From NCBI GenBank assembly GCA_023380515.1, contig JAMCRH010000279.1:1-5884 (forward strand): a stretch of DNA of 5,884 nt. The letters are read 5' to 3'. Positions 1 to 5,861 of the stretch are shown here, in pieces (position 1 is the first letter of the stretch; each line of letters starts with the position of its first letter). This stretch comes from Gammaproteobacteria bacterium. Lineage in GTDB: Bacteria > Pseudomonadota > Gammaproteobacteria > Enterobacterales > Alteromonadaceae. The notes beneath the pieces are model-generated. The model saw only the letters and a list, made by a program, of their open reading frames with translations. It made no database searches and was not told the DNA's origin. A program made the translations under genes and the position numbers.

Positions 1-195
1 CGTGCGGAGCTTCCAAACACTCCGGAGAGCAAGCGCCTGTTAAGGCCTGCGATGATTGAATCATTGATTGAGTATACGCCGATAAATCGCGATGAATTTT
101 TACAGGCTATCCCTTCGTATGTTCGATCAGCGACCGCTCCTGAGGAAGGGAAATACTTAGAGCAAGTGTTTGAGATTATTGAGATGAGTATATAG
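1..195 (+). CDS. C-terminal end of an unrecognised protein (5' end outside window)
   Basis: An open frame enters the window in frame 1 and ends at TAG 193-195, giving the last 64 residues of a protein that begins upstream. The fragment is soluble-looking, mixed helical and rich in Glu, Ile and Pro, with no membrane segment or recognisable catalytic motif. It contains the stretch NRDEFLQAIPSYVRSATAPE and ends in a hydrophobic and acidic helix. I do not recognise the family. It lies on the same strand as the hsd genes but is separated from hsdM by 121 nt with its own promoter, so it need not belong to the operon. Its place next to a restriction locus would fit another defence or helicase-type gene, but that is only a guess from context. 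The open frame and coding-like composition make it probably a real gene end. Confidence 0.6.
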   Translation, partial: RAELPNTPESKRLLRPAMIESLIEYTPINRDEFLQAIPSYVRSATAPEEGKYLEQVFEIIEMSI

Positions 196-238
196 CCTCG
201 CTCGTGAAACATAGGTTTGCAGCAACCTTCTGACTAGA

Positions 239-257
239 TTGGAGTTTGTATCTCCAA
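239..257. other. Small inverted repeat upstream of the hsdM promoter
   Basis: TTGGAG (239-244) and CTCCAA (252-257) form a perfect 6-bp inverted repeat around a 7-nt spacer, seven bases upstream of the putative -35 box. There is no T-tract after it, so it is a poor intrinsic terminator for the upstream gene. It could be a small operator for hsdM or chance. A second weak hairpin, AGGTT/AACCT at 213-217 and 224-228, lies just upstream. Nothing else is visible in the 196-263 stretch. Confidence 0.25.
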
Positions 258-263
258 ATAAAT

Positions 264-292
264 TTGAGTAGTTTTCATTCAATGGGTATAAA
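264..292 (+). promoter_or_regulatory. Putative sigma70 promoter of the hsd operon
   Basis: TTGAGT (264-269, 4/6 to the -35 consensus) and TATAAA (287-292, 5/6 to the -10 consensus) are separated by 17 nt, the optimal spacing. Transcription would begin near 299, leaving a leader of about 18 nt before the ATG at 317. This would be the only promoter seen ahead of hsdM, so hsdS and hsdR, joined to it by overlaps, are likely expressed from it. The insertion in hsdM would reduce that downstream expression. Confidence 0.6.
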
Positions 293-303
293 AAAATGCC
301 CAT

Positions 304-308
304 AAGGA
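304..308 (+). promoter_or_regulatory. Ribosome binding site that sets the hsdM start
   Basis: AAGGA lies 8 nt upstream of the ATG at 317. The alternative in-frame ATG at 296 lacks a good Shine-Dalgarno sequence and lies upstream of the predicted transcription start, so 317 is the better start. Confidence 0.65.
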
Positions 309-1513
309 ACCCAAGGATGACCAACGATAAAACCAATCACTCACAGACCGCCGCTTTTATCTGGTCGGTTGCCGACCTGCTTCGCGGTGATTTTAAACAA
401 AGCCAGTATGGGCGAGTGATTCTCCCGTTCACGCTACTGCGTCGCCTCGAATGCGTGCTGGAGCCTAATAAAGACAAGGTATTAAGCGCTGCTAAAGAGC
501 ATGAGGCCAAGCCGGATGCTGTTCGCGAAAAGCTGTTGTTGCGCGCGGCTGGCTTGCAGTTTTTCAATGCGTCACCGCTTAATCTGAGCAGTCTGTCTGA
601 CAGTCAGACGGCAGATGACTTGATGAGCTATGTGCAGTCATTCAGCCAAGATGCGCGTGAAATTTTCGAGCATTTTCATTTTGAAGACTTTGTTCAGCAA
701 CTCAGTGCCAATAACTTGCTTTACCAAGTTGTTCAGCGCTTTGCCAGTATTGACCTTAGCCCTAGCTCTATCAGTAACTTTGGCATGGGGCTTATCTTTG
801 AAGAGTTAATCCGAAAGTTTGCCGAGAGCTCAAACGAAACAGCGGGTGAACACTTTACACCGCGCGACATTGTGCACTTAACGACGTCTTTAGTGCTTAC
901 AGGGCAAGAGAAGCGTCTGTCCCCGAGCAGCATTGTGACAATCTACGACCCCACGGCTGGAACGGGTGGATTCTTATCTGAGGGTGATGAGTACATTCAG
1001 CAAATCAGTGATGGGGTGACTGTTTCATTGCATGGCCAAGAGCTTAACCCAGAGTCTTACGCGATTTGTAAAGCGGACATGCTGATTAAGGGGCAAGACG
1101 TCAGCAACATCAAGTTGGGTAACACCTTGTCGGACGACCAGCTGGGTACCAACAAGTTTGACATCATGCTGTCCAACCCGCCTTTTGGTGTGGAATGGAA
1201 AAAAGTACAAAAACAAGTTGCTGACGAGCACAAACAACGCGGTTTTGATGGACGCTTTGGCCCTGGTTTGCCGCGTGTCTCTGATGGCTCGCTCTTATTC
1301 CTATTGCACTTGGTTAGCAAAATGCGAGACGCCAGTGAAGGCGGTTCACGTATTGGCATCATCTTAAATGGTAGTCCATTATTTACCGGTAGTGCTGGCA
1401 GTGGTGAGTCTGAGATTCGTCGTTACCTGCTACAAAACGATTTGGTTGAGGCTATTGTCGCGCTGCCTACGGATATGTTCTACAACACCGGTATTTCCAC
1501 CTATGTATGGGTG

Positions 1514-1522
1514 CTTTCAAAC
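1514..1522. repeat. Left copy of 9-bp target site duplication
   Basis: CTTTCAAAC here is repeated exactly at 2575-2583, directly flanking the two IS ends. Nine bp is the duplication length expected of the IS903 group of the IS5 family. The copy encodes the residues LSN of HsdM. Confidence 0.95.
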
Positions 1523-1540
1523 GGCCTTGTTGATCAAATC
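1523..1540 (+). repeat. Left terminal inverted repeat of the IS
   Basis: GGCCTTGTTGATCAAATC matches the reverse complement of the right end in 16 of 18 positions, differing at positions 12 and 18. It contains a GATC site (1532-1535) that the right repeat lacks. It lies at the transposase 3' side. Confidence 0.93.
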
Positions 1541-1577
1541 CGTACCGAGGGTAAAATTGCCCCTTTCCCACCTGGGG

Positions 1578-2495
1578 TTAACGCACCATTTCGCTCACGG
1601 GCATGCCAAGGCGGGTTAATTTATTAAGTACGGCGACCCGTACATAACCCTCTCCGACCTGCGCGTTGTAACTATGGTAACGCAACCGCTCGCCGGTCAG
1701 GCTTTTGAACCGCCACATCGCGGTTTCCGCTAATGAACGCTGGTGGTAACCGGTATCATGCTTCCATTGCGCTAACTGGCCTTGCTTCAAGGCTTTAACT
1801 GCGTCGTTTCGCGGGTGGTCTCCACGCCAGTATCTAGCGTTGCTGCGCGGCGGTATACATGGTGTTGCGTTTTTACGGGCTATTTCCCGGTAACATTCTT
1901 TGGTGTCGTAGGCTCCGTCACCGGTTACCTTGCCTACTTTTCGGCGGCCCATTTTCTTTAGCATCGTCGGGAGAACTTCGTTGTCTCCGACATTAACCAG
2001 AGAGACTTCTTCACACACGACTTGTTGGCTTTCGACGTCTACGCCTAGGTGGAGTTTACGCCAAGTACGACGCTTTTCTTGGCCATGCTTGCGCACTTTC
2101 CATTCGCCTTCACCGAATACTTTTAGTCCGGTCGCATCAAACACCACGTGTGCTACAGAACCTGACGGGCGTGGTATTTTCACCTTCACTGTGCGAGCCC
2201 GCTTGCTGACACTGCTGTAATCAGGGCTTTTTAGCGGCACATTCATCAAATTAAACAAGGAGTTTAAGAAACCTTCGGTACTGCGCAAGCTGAGTTTATA
2301 CACAGCCTGAAGCATCATGAACGTGACGATAGCTTGGTCGCTGTATATCAGGTCTCTGCCACGTTTGCCGTTTGGTGTATCATGCCACCACTGAGCGATA
2401 GCTTTCTCGTCCAGCCAGAACGTCACTGAGCCTCGTTGTTTAAGGGCTTTGTTGTATTCAGACCAGTTTTTAACTCGGTATTTTGCTTTGCTCAT
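1578..2495 (-). CDS. IS5-family (IS903-group) DDE transposase
   Basis: This 305-residue protein cuts and rejoins the element ends during transposition. Its length matches the IS903 transposase (about 307 aa). The RNase H-like catalytic triad is visible: D120 in VVFDATG, D193 in VTGDGAYD, and E257 in the signature Y250-x2-R253-x3-E257-x6-K264, which fits the family's Y(2)R(3)E(6)K motif exactly. The basic N-terminal portion (about 1-100), with an expected DNA-binding role, includes a DUF4372/IS5-like segment around [18 protein letters not shown]. No frameshift or stop is seen, so it is probably functional. The start is the ATG at 2495-2493. It has no clear Shine-Dalgarno sequence, which fits the low expression usual for transposases. 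It is encoded antisense to hsdM, so its transcript could also oppose hsdM expression. Confidence 0.95.
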   Translation of the reverse strand: MSKAKYRVKNWSEYNKALKQRGSVTFWLDEKAIAQWWHDTPNGKRGRDLIYSDQAIVTFMMLQAVYKLSLRSTEGFLNSLFNLMNVPLKSPDYSSVSKRARTVKVKIPRPSGSVAHVVFDATGLKVFGEGEWKVRKHGQEKRRTWRKLHLGVDVESQQVVCEEVSLVNVGDNEVLPTMLKKMGRRKVGKVTGDGAYDTKECYREIARKNATPCIPPRSNARYWRGDHPRNDAVKALKQGQLAQWKHDTGYHQRSLAETAMWRFKSLTGERLRYHSYNAQVGEGYVRVAVLNKLTRLGMPVSEMVR

Positions 2496-2505
2496 TGCGG
2501 TGTCT

Positions 2506-2535
2506 AGTATCAGCTTGGTTTGGCGATCTGATCAA
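2506..2535 (-). promoter_or_regulatory. Possible transposase promoter overlapping a GATC site
   Basis: Read on the - strand, TTGATC (2535-2530) could be a -35 box and GATACT (2511-2506) a -10 box, with 18 nt between; each matches consensus at 4 of 6 positions. Initiation would then fall near 2499, only a few bases before the ATG at 2495, giving an almost leaderless message. The -35 candidate overlaps a Dam site (GATC 2530-2533), with another at 2525-2528. IS10 and IS50 are known to use such sites to tie transposase expression to replication. The assignment here is inference. Confidence 0.35.
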
Positions 2536-2556
2536 CGCTAACTGAGAAAGTTCCGC

Positions 2557-2574
2557 TATTTGTTCAACAAGGCC
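2557..2574 (-). repeat. Right terminal inverted repeat of the IS
   Basis: Read on the - strand it is GGCCTTGTTGAACAAATA, matching the left repeat at 16 of 18 positions. It lies on the transposase start side, and the target duplication copy follows it directly. Confidence 0.93.
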
Positions 2575-2583
2575 CTTTCAAAC
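2575..2583. repeat. Right copy of 9-bp target site duplication
   Basis: CTTTCAAAC is identical to 1514-1522 and abuts the right inverted repeat. It is in frame as LSN with the following hsdM codons. Confidence 0.95.
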
Positions 2584-3363
2584 AGCAAGGTCGCTAAGCG
2601 CAAGGGCAAGGTTCAACTGATTGATGCCAGTGACCGAGCGACTAAGATGCGCAAATCCTTGGGAAGTAAGCGTCAGTTTGTCAGTGATGTTGACCAAGAC
2701 GATATTGTTCGCATGTATGGCGACTTTGAGGGCTCGAAAAAGAGCAAAATCTTCCCTAACGAAGCGTTTGGCTATCGACGCATTACGGTTGAGCGGCCAT
2801 TAAAACTGAATTTCCAAGCCTCACCTGAGCGCATTGCCCGCGTTTTGGATGAAAAAGCCATACAAAAGCTGCCTGAAGAGACGCAAAGTGCGTTAACAGC
2901 AGCCTGTGAGACCATTGACCCAGAAACGCTTTATCGCAATCGCAAGTCATTTCAAAAGATACTCAAGTCAGCTCTTACAGATAATGGCGTTAGCCTGAGT
3001 GCACCGCAGTTAAAAGCCGTTCTGAACGCACTTAGTGAGCGTGACCCCGAGGCCGACGTTTGTACCGATAACAAAGGCAATGTTGAAGCTGATTCCAGTC
3101 TGCGTGATTACGAGAACGTGCCACTTACTGAGTCCATCTATGACTACTTCGAGCGTGAAGTGAAGCCCCATGTTCCGGATGCATGGATTGATGAGTCGAA
3201 GCGCGATGAAAAAGATGGTGAAGTCGGTATCGTAGGCTTTGAAATCCCGTTTAACCGTCATTTCTATGAGTTCACCCCACCACGTCCTCTTGAAGAAATC
3301 GATGCGGATTTGAAAGAGTGCACGGACCGTATCAAGCAGATGATTGAGGGGTTGTCGGCATGA
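2575..3363 (+). pseudogene. hsdM: HsdM 3' part (C-terminal region), separated by the IS
   Basis: The frame continues HsdM without loss: VLSN at the left junction joins SKVAKRKGKVQLIDAS here, a typical HsdM sequence after the VWVLSN strand. This part gives 259 further residues up to TGA 3361-3363, so the restored protein would be 661 aa, an ordinary to slightly long size for HsdM. It ends in a charged helix (LEEIDADLKECTDRIKQMIE) of the kind that packs against the HsdS helices in type I methyltransferases. No frameshift or internal stop is present. The frame is open back to a TTG at 2560 inside the IS right end, but I see no ribosome binding site or outward promoter there, so separate translation is doubtful. 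The stop codon overlaps the hsdS start. Confidence 0.92.
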
Positions 3364-4751
3364 GTTTTCCAGGGTATGCGGAGTATAGCGAGAGTAATTA
3401 CGCCTTTATAGGTCACAAGCCTCGCATGTGGATTGAGGGGCGCTTAAAAAACGGAGTAGAAAGATTTATCAGCGGAGGAACACCAGACAGCAATAATCCT
3501 GAATATTGGGATCACAACGCTGGTATTGGCTGGGTTTCTATTGCAGATATGTCTCGTGATTACCTGATAACAAGTACAAATAAACGACTTTCAAAGCTAG
3601 GCTTAATGGCGAAAAAGCTGGATGTGCTTCCCAAAGGAAGTTTGCTCTACTCCATATACGCGACATTGGGCTCTGTCGCAGAGCTTCAAATTGAAGCAGC
3701 AACAAACCAAGCGATTCTTGGACTTGTACCAAATATTTCGGTGGTTTCCCCTAGGTTCCTACGTTGGTGGCTAGTCTCCTTAGAGCATTACGTTAAAAGA
3801 GTTGCATCAAGTAATACACAGGATAATTTGAATTCAGAAAAAGTTAGGAATCTCCCACTGTTGGTTCCAAGCTCACACGAGCAAACCCAAATCGCCCGTT
3901 TCCTCGACCACGAAACCGCGAAAATCGATGCCTTGATTGCTGAGCAGAAGCGCTTGATAAAGCTGCTTCAAGAAAAGCGCCAAGCCGTTACTTCGCACGC
4001 AGTGACCAAAGGCCTAGACCCGAATGTTCCGATGAAAGATTCAGGCGTAGAGTGGCTTGGGGAAGTGCCGGCGCATTGGGGGCTCTCTAAATTAAAGTTT
4101 TTAATTGAACGACTTATCGACACTGAACATAAAACTGTGCCCTTTGATGATGATGGAGATTTTTATGTTGCGAGAACATCTGATATCCGAAATGGTAAGC
4201 TAGATTTAAATCACGCCAGACGGACTGATAGTGAGGGTTACACTGAATGGACAAAGAGGGGGCCCCCCCGAAAAGGCGATATAATTTTTACTCGCGAAGC
4301 GCCCGCCGGTGAAGCTTGTATTGTTCCAGTGGATGATAAAATCTGCCTTGGCCAAAGAACTGTTTTAATCAAATTAAATGAAGATTTATTAATTTCTGGA
4401 TTTACACTTTGGTCGATATATGGAGGGTTGGCATCAAGGTTTATTAAAGAACTCTCGCAAGGTTCAACAGTCTCACATATAAATATGTCAGATATTCCAA
4501 ATACTCCAATCTTGCTTCCCCCCTTAAATGAACAGGTCGATATTGACAGATATTTAATGTCAATGACCGGAAAATATGACTTGCTAATGATAGAGTCAGA
4601 ACGCCTGATGCTACGATTAACTGAACGCCGTTCAACCCTGATTTCAGCCGCAGTTACAGGCAAAATCGATGTGCGAGATTGGCAGCCGCCGGCTGATGAA
4701 AGCGCCTTTGACGAAGACGTGCAAAAGGCAGGTATGGAAGCATCCGCATGA
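3360..4751 (+). CDS. hsdS: Type I restriction-modification specificity subunit HsdS
   Basis: This 463-aa protein recognises the split target sequence and serves as scaffold for HsdM and HsdR. The layout is the classic tandem one: first target recognition domain at about residues 25-170, a central conserved helix starting EQTQIARFLDHETAKIDALI (174-193) and running through KRQAVTSHAVTKGLD, then DSGVEWLGEVPAHW (227-240). A second recognition domain follows at about 241-390, then a second conserved helix starting EQVDIDRYL (391) and ending ISAAVTGKIDVRDW near 441. The two halves repeat with an offset of about 216-217 residues. The ATG overlaps the hsdM stop (ATGA), and GAGGGG (3346-3351) is a good ribosome binding site 8 nt upstream. 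Both recognition domains are AT-richer than the conserved parts. The gene looks intact, but its partners are broken. Its specificity cannot be read from sequence alone. Confidence 0.95.
   Translation: MSFPGYAEYSESNYAFIGHKPRMWIEGRLKNGVERFISGGTPDSNNPEYWDHNAGIGWVSIADMSRDYLITSTNKRLSKLGLMAKKLDVLPKGSLLYSIYATLGSVAELQIEAATNQAILGLVPNISVVSPRFLRWWLVSLEHYVKRVASSNTQDNLNSEKVRNLPLLVPSSHEQTQIARFLDHETAKIDALIAEQKRLIKLLQEKRQAVTSHAVTKGLDPNVPMKDSGVEWLGEVPAHWGLSKLKFLIERLIDTEHKTVPFDDDGDFYVARTSDIRNGKLDLNHARRTDSEGYTEWTKRGPPRKGDIIFTREAPAGEACIVPVDDKICLGQRTVLIKLNEDLLISGFTLWSIYGGLASRFIKELSQGSTVSHINMSDIPNTPILLPPLNEQVDIDRYLMSMTGKYDLLMIESERLMLRLTERRSTLISAAVTGKIDVRDWQPPADESAFDEDVQKAGMEASA
4258..4269 (+). repeat. G5C7 homopolymer tract inside hsdS
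   Basis: Five G (4258-4262) followed by seven C (4263-4269) encode part of RGPPR (residues 300-304) in the second recognition domain. It is the strongest mononucleotide run I noticed in the window and is in frame here. Such tracts can slip during replication; see the findings. Confidence 0.8.
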
Positions 4752-4798
4752 GTACAACAGCGGCCTTACAATTATTGAAGCAAGTAATGGAGTATTAA
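4748..4798 (+). CDS. Possible 16-aa coupling peptide between hsdS and hsdR
   Basis: An ATG at 4748 overlaps the hsdS stop as ATGA and opens a short frame, MSTTAALQLLKQVMEY, ending at TAA 4796-4798, 3 nt before the hsdR ATG. GGAAG (4736-4740) lies 7 nt upstream of its start and could serve as ribosome binding site. The hsdR ribosome binding site GGAG (4789-4792) lies inside its last codons, so ribosomes finishing this ORF would be delivered to hsdR. It may be a translational coupler, the remnant of a gene once located between hsdS and hsdR, or chance. No homology is recognisable at this length. Confidence 0.35.
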   Translation: MSTTAALQLLKQVMEY

Positions 4799-4801
4799 GT
4801 C

Positions 4802-5797
4802 ATGGCAGACAGTCGCGAACGGTTTTTTCAAAACGACATCATCAAGTCACTTAGCGAGCAAGGCTGGCTTGTGGGCAGTGCGTCCGAGTACGACAAAGCA
4901 CATGCGCTATACCCTGAAGATTTGATTGGGTATTTTAAAGACGCGTGGCCAGAGCGCTGGGATAAGTTTTGCAAGAGCAATCCGCAAAACCCAGAGCAAG
5001 TTTTCGTTAAAAAGACCGTTCGTGAGCTGGAGAAAAAAGGCACCTTGGATGTGCTTCGCCACGGCTTTAAAGTACCCGGTGTTAAAATTGACCTATGTAG
5101 CTTCAAGCCCGACCACAGCATGAACCCCGATACTGAGCGGCGATATGCTGCTAATCGGCTTCGTGTGGTTGAAGAGGTGTCCTACTCCCCGCATGCCCGC
5201 ACCGGTGACTACAATCCGCGACTTGATTTAGTGCTATTCGTTAACGGCATCCCAACGGCGACATTGGAGCTCAAAAGTGAGTTTAAGCAGACCGTTGAGC
5301 ATGCCAAGCACCAATATATGTATGACCGGCCTGTGATGGCACCCAAAGTGCGCAAACCAGAGCCGATTTTGACGTTCAAACGCGGTGCGCTGGTCCATTT
5401 TGCGGTAAGCCAGAATCAGGTGGCTATGACTACCAAGTTGGCGGGTAAAGACACTTACTTTCTGCCATTTAACCGAGGCACTGAAGACGGTGGGGCCGGC
5501 AACCCGCGCGCCGAGCACGAAGGCACCTACGCAACAGCTTACCTATGGGAGCAGCTATTTCAGCCAGACGCTTGGCTAAAAGTGATTGGCCGCTTTTTAC
5601 ATCTTGAGAAGAAGACCAAGGAAGACTTTCATGGCAATCGAACTGTGAAGGAAACCCTTATATTCCCTCGGTATCACCAGTGGGATGTGGTCAATAAACT
5701 GGTAGAAACCACACGAAGCGAAGGCGCAGGCCAGCGTTACCTAATCCAGCATAGTGCTGTGTATGGACTCCTCCTCTATTGCAAGCACTTTGTTTGA
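4802..5797 (+). pseudogene. hsdR: Type I restriction endonuclease subunit HsdR, truncated before the motor domains
   Basis: HsdR supplies ATP-driven DNA translocation and double-strand cleavage when bound to HsdM and HsdS. The start at 4802 has GGAG (4789-4792) 9 nt upstream. The N-terminal nuclease domain is present, with a PD-(D/E)xK-type pattern: D142 in PRLDLVLF and E156-x-K158 in TATLELKS. A conserved FPRYHQWDVV segment (288-297), resembling a Q-motif, precedes the motor. Native sequence ends at RYLIQHSA (A319, codon 5756-5758), just where family members continue into the Walker A loop GSGK(S/T). Twelve unrelated residues follow, then TGA 5795-5797. HsdR proteins are usually around 1,000 aa, so about two thirds, including all helicase motifs, is missing. 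The stub cannot translocate. The remainder may lie beyond the foreign DNA outside the window. Confidence 0.92.
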
Positions 5798-5808
5798 TCG
5801 AAGCAAAG
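5788..5808. repeat. Hairpin in the foreign DNA near the hsdR junction
   Basis: CTTTGTTT (5788-5795) can pair with GAAGCAAAG-side bases 5801-5808 over 8 positions including one G-U pair, leaving a 5-nt loop (GATCG). The hsdR-frame stop lies at the loop. No T-tract follows, so it is not an intrinsic terminator. Confidence 0.45.
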
Positions 5809-5842
5809 GTACGACTGCCTACGTGTATCCGGTCTCATTAAT

Positions 5843-5861
5843 GATGCCGTTGCAAGGCATC
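5843..5861. repeat. Second hairpin in the foreign DNA
   Basis: GATGCC (5843-5848) and GGCATC (5856-5861) form a perfect 6-bp stem with a 7-nt loop (GTTGCAA). GGTC (5831-5834) and GACC (5863-5866) could form an outer stem with an asymmetric internal loop. Confidence 0.5.

Larger units (their letters stand above)
317..1627 (+). pseudogene. hsdM: Type I restriction-modification methyltransferase subunit HsdM, 5' part, disrupted by IS
   Basis: HsdM transfers a methyl group from S-adenosylmethionine to adenine at sites chosen by HsdS, normally as an M2S complex that also joins HsdR. From ATG 317 there are 402 native residues. They include an N-terminal helical HsdM_N-type region (roughly residues 5-150), the conserved [10 protein letters not shown] stretch (177-186), the AdoMet-binding motif [10 protein letters not shown] (211-219) and the catalytic motif IV NPPF (287-290), the form typical of N6-adenine methyltransferases. 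Native sequence stops at VLSN, codon 402 (ending at 1522). The frame then runs into the insertion element, adds 34 unrelated residues and stops at TAA 1625-1627, predicting a 436-aa product. The catalytic fold is mostly present, but the C-terminal part that completes the subunit and contacts HsdS is missing, so activity is unlikely. The rest of the gene is at 2575-3363. Identification is firm; loss of function is inference. Confidence 0.93.
1523..2574 (-). mobile_element. Complete IS5-family (IS903-group) insertion sequence in hsdM
   Basis: The element is 1,052 bp long, close to the roughly 1,057 bp of IS903. It is bounded by 18-bp imperfect inverted repeats and a perfect 9-bp target duplication. 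It carries one transposase gene filling most of its length, read opposite to hsdM. All parts needed for movement appear intact. The flanking HsdM frame is preserved on both sides and the duplications are identical, so insertion was probably recent. The terminal bases GGCCTTGTTGA resemble, but are not identical to, the IS903 end as I remember it, so this is a relative rather than IS903 itself. I cannot give an ISfinder name. Confidence 0.95.

Noticed and set aside
239..257. Intrinsic terminator of the upstream gene
   Set aside because: The stem is only 6 bp and has no following T-tract, so it is reported as a weak inverted repeat only.
296..316. Start of hsdM at the ATG at 296, seven codons upstream
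   Set aside because: It has no good ribosome binding site and lies upstream of the start expected from the TTGAGT/TATAAA promoter. ATG 317 has AAGGA at 8 nt.
1025..1362. Antisense ORFs across hsdM, and similar ones across hsdS and hsdR
   Set aside because: They overlap strongly recognisable genes, have no family resemblance or ribosome binding sites, and behave as frame shadows.
1523..1577. Intrinsic terminator downstream of the transposase stop on the - strand
   Set aside because: Short GC-rich complementary pieces exist around 1561-1577, but there is no coherent stem followed by a T-run.
2560..2583. TTG at 2560 as an independent start for the hsdM C-terminal fragment, driven by an outward promoter in the IS end
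   Set aside because: I find no Shine-Dalgarno sequence near it and no convincing -35/-10 pair pointing outward. The openness back to 2560 is simply readthrough of the IS end.
3360..4751. Invertible or shuffling hsdS locus
   Set aside because: There is only one hsdS, with no silent copy, no long inverted repeats and no site-specific recombinase in the window.
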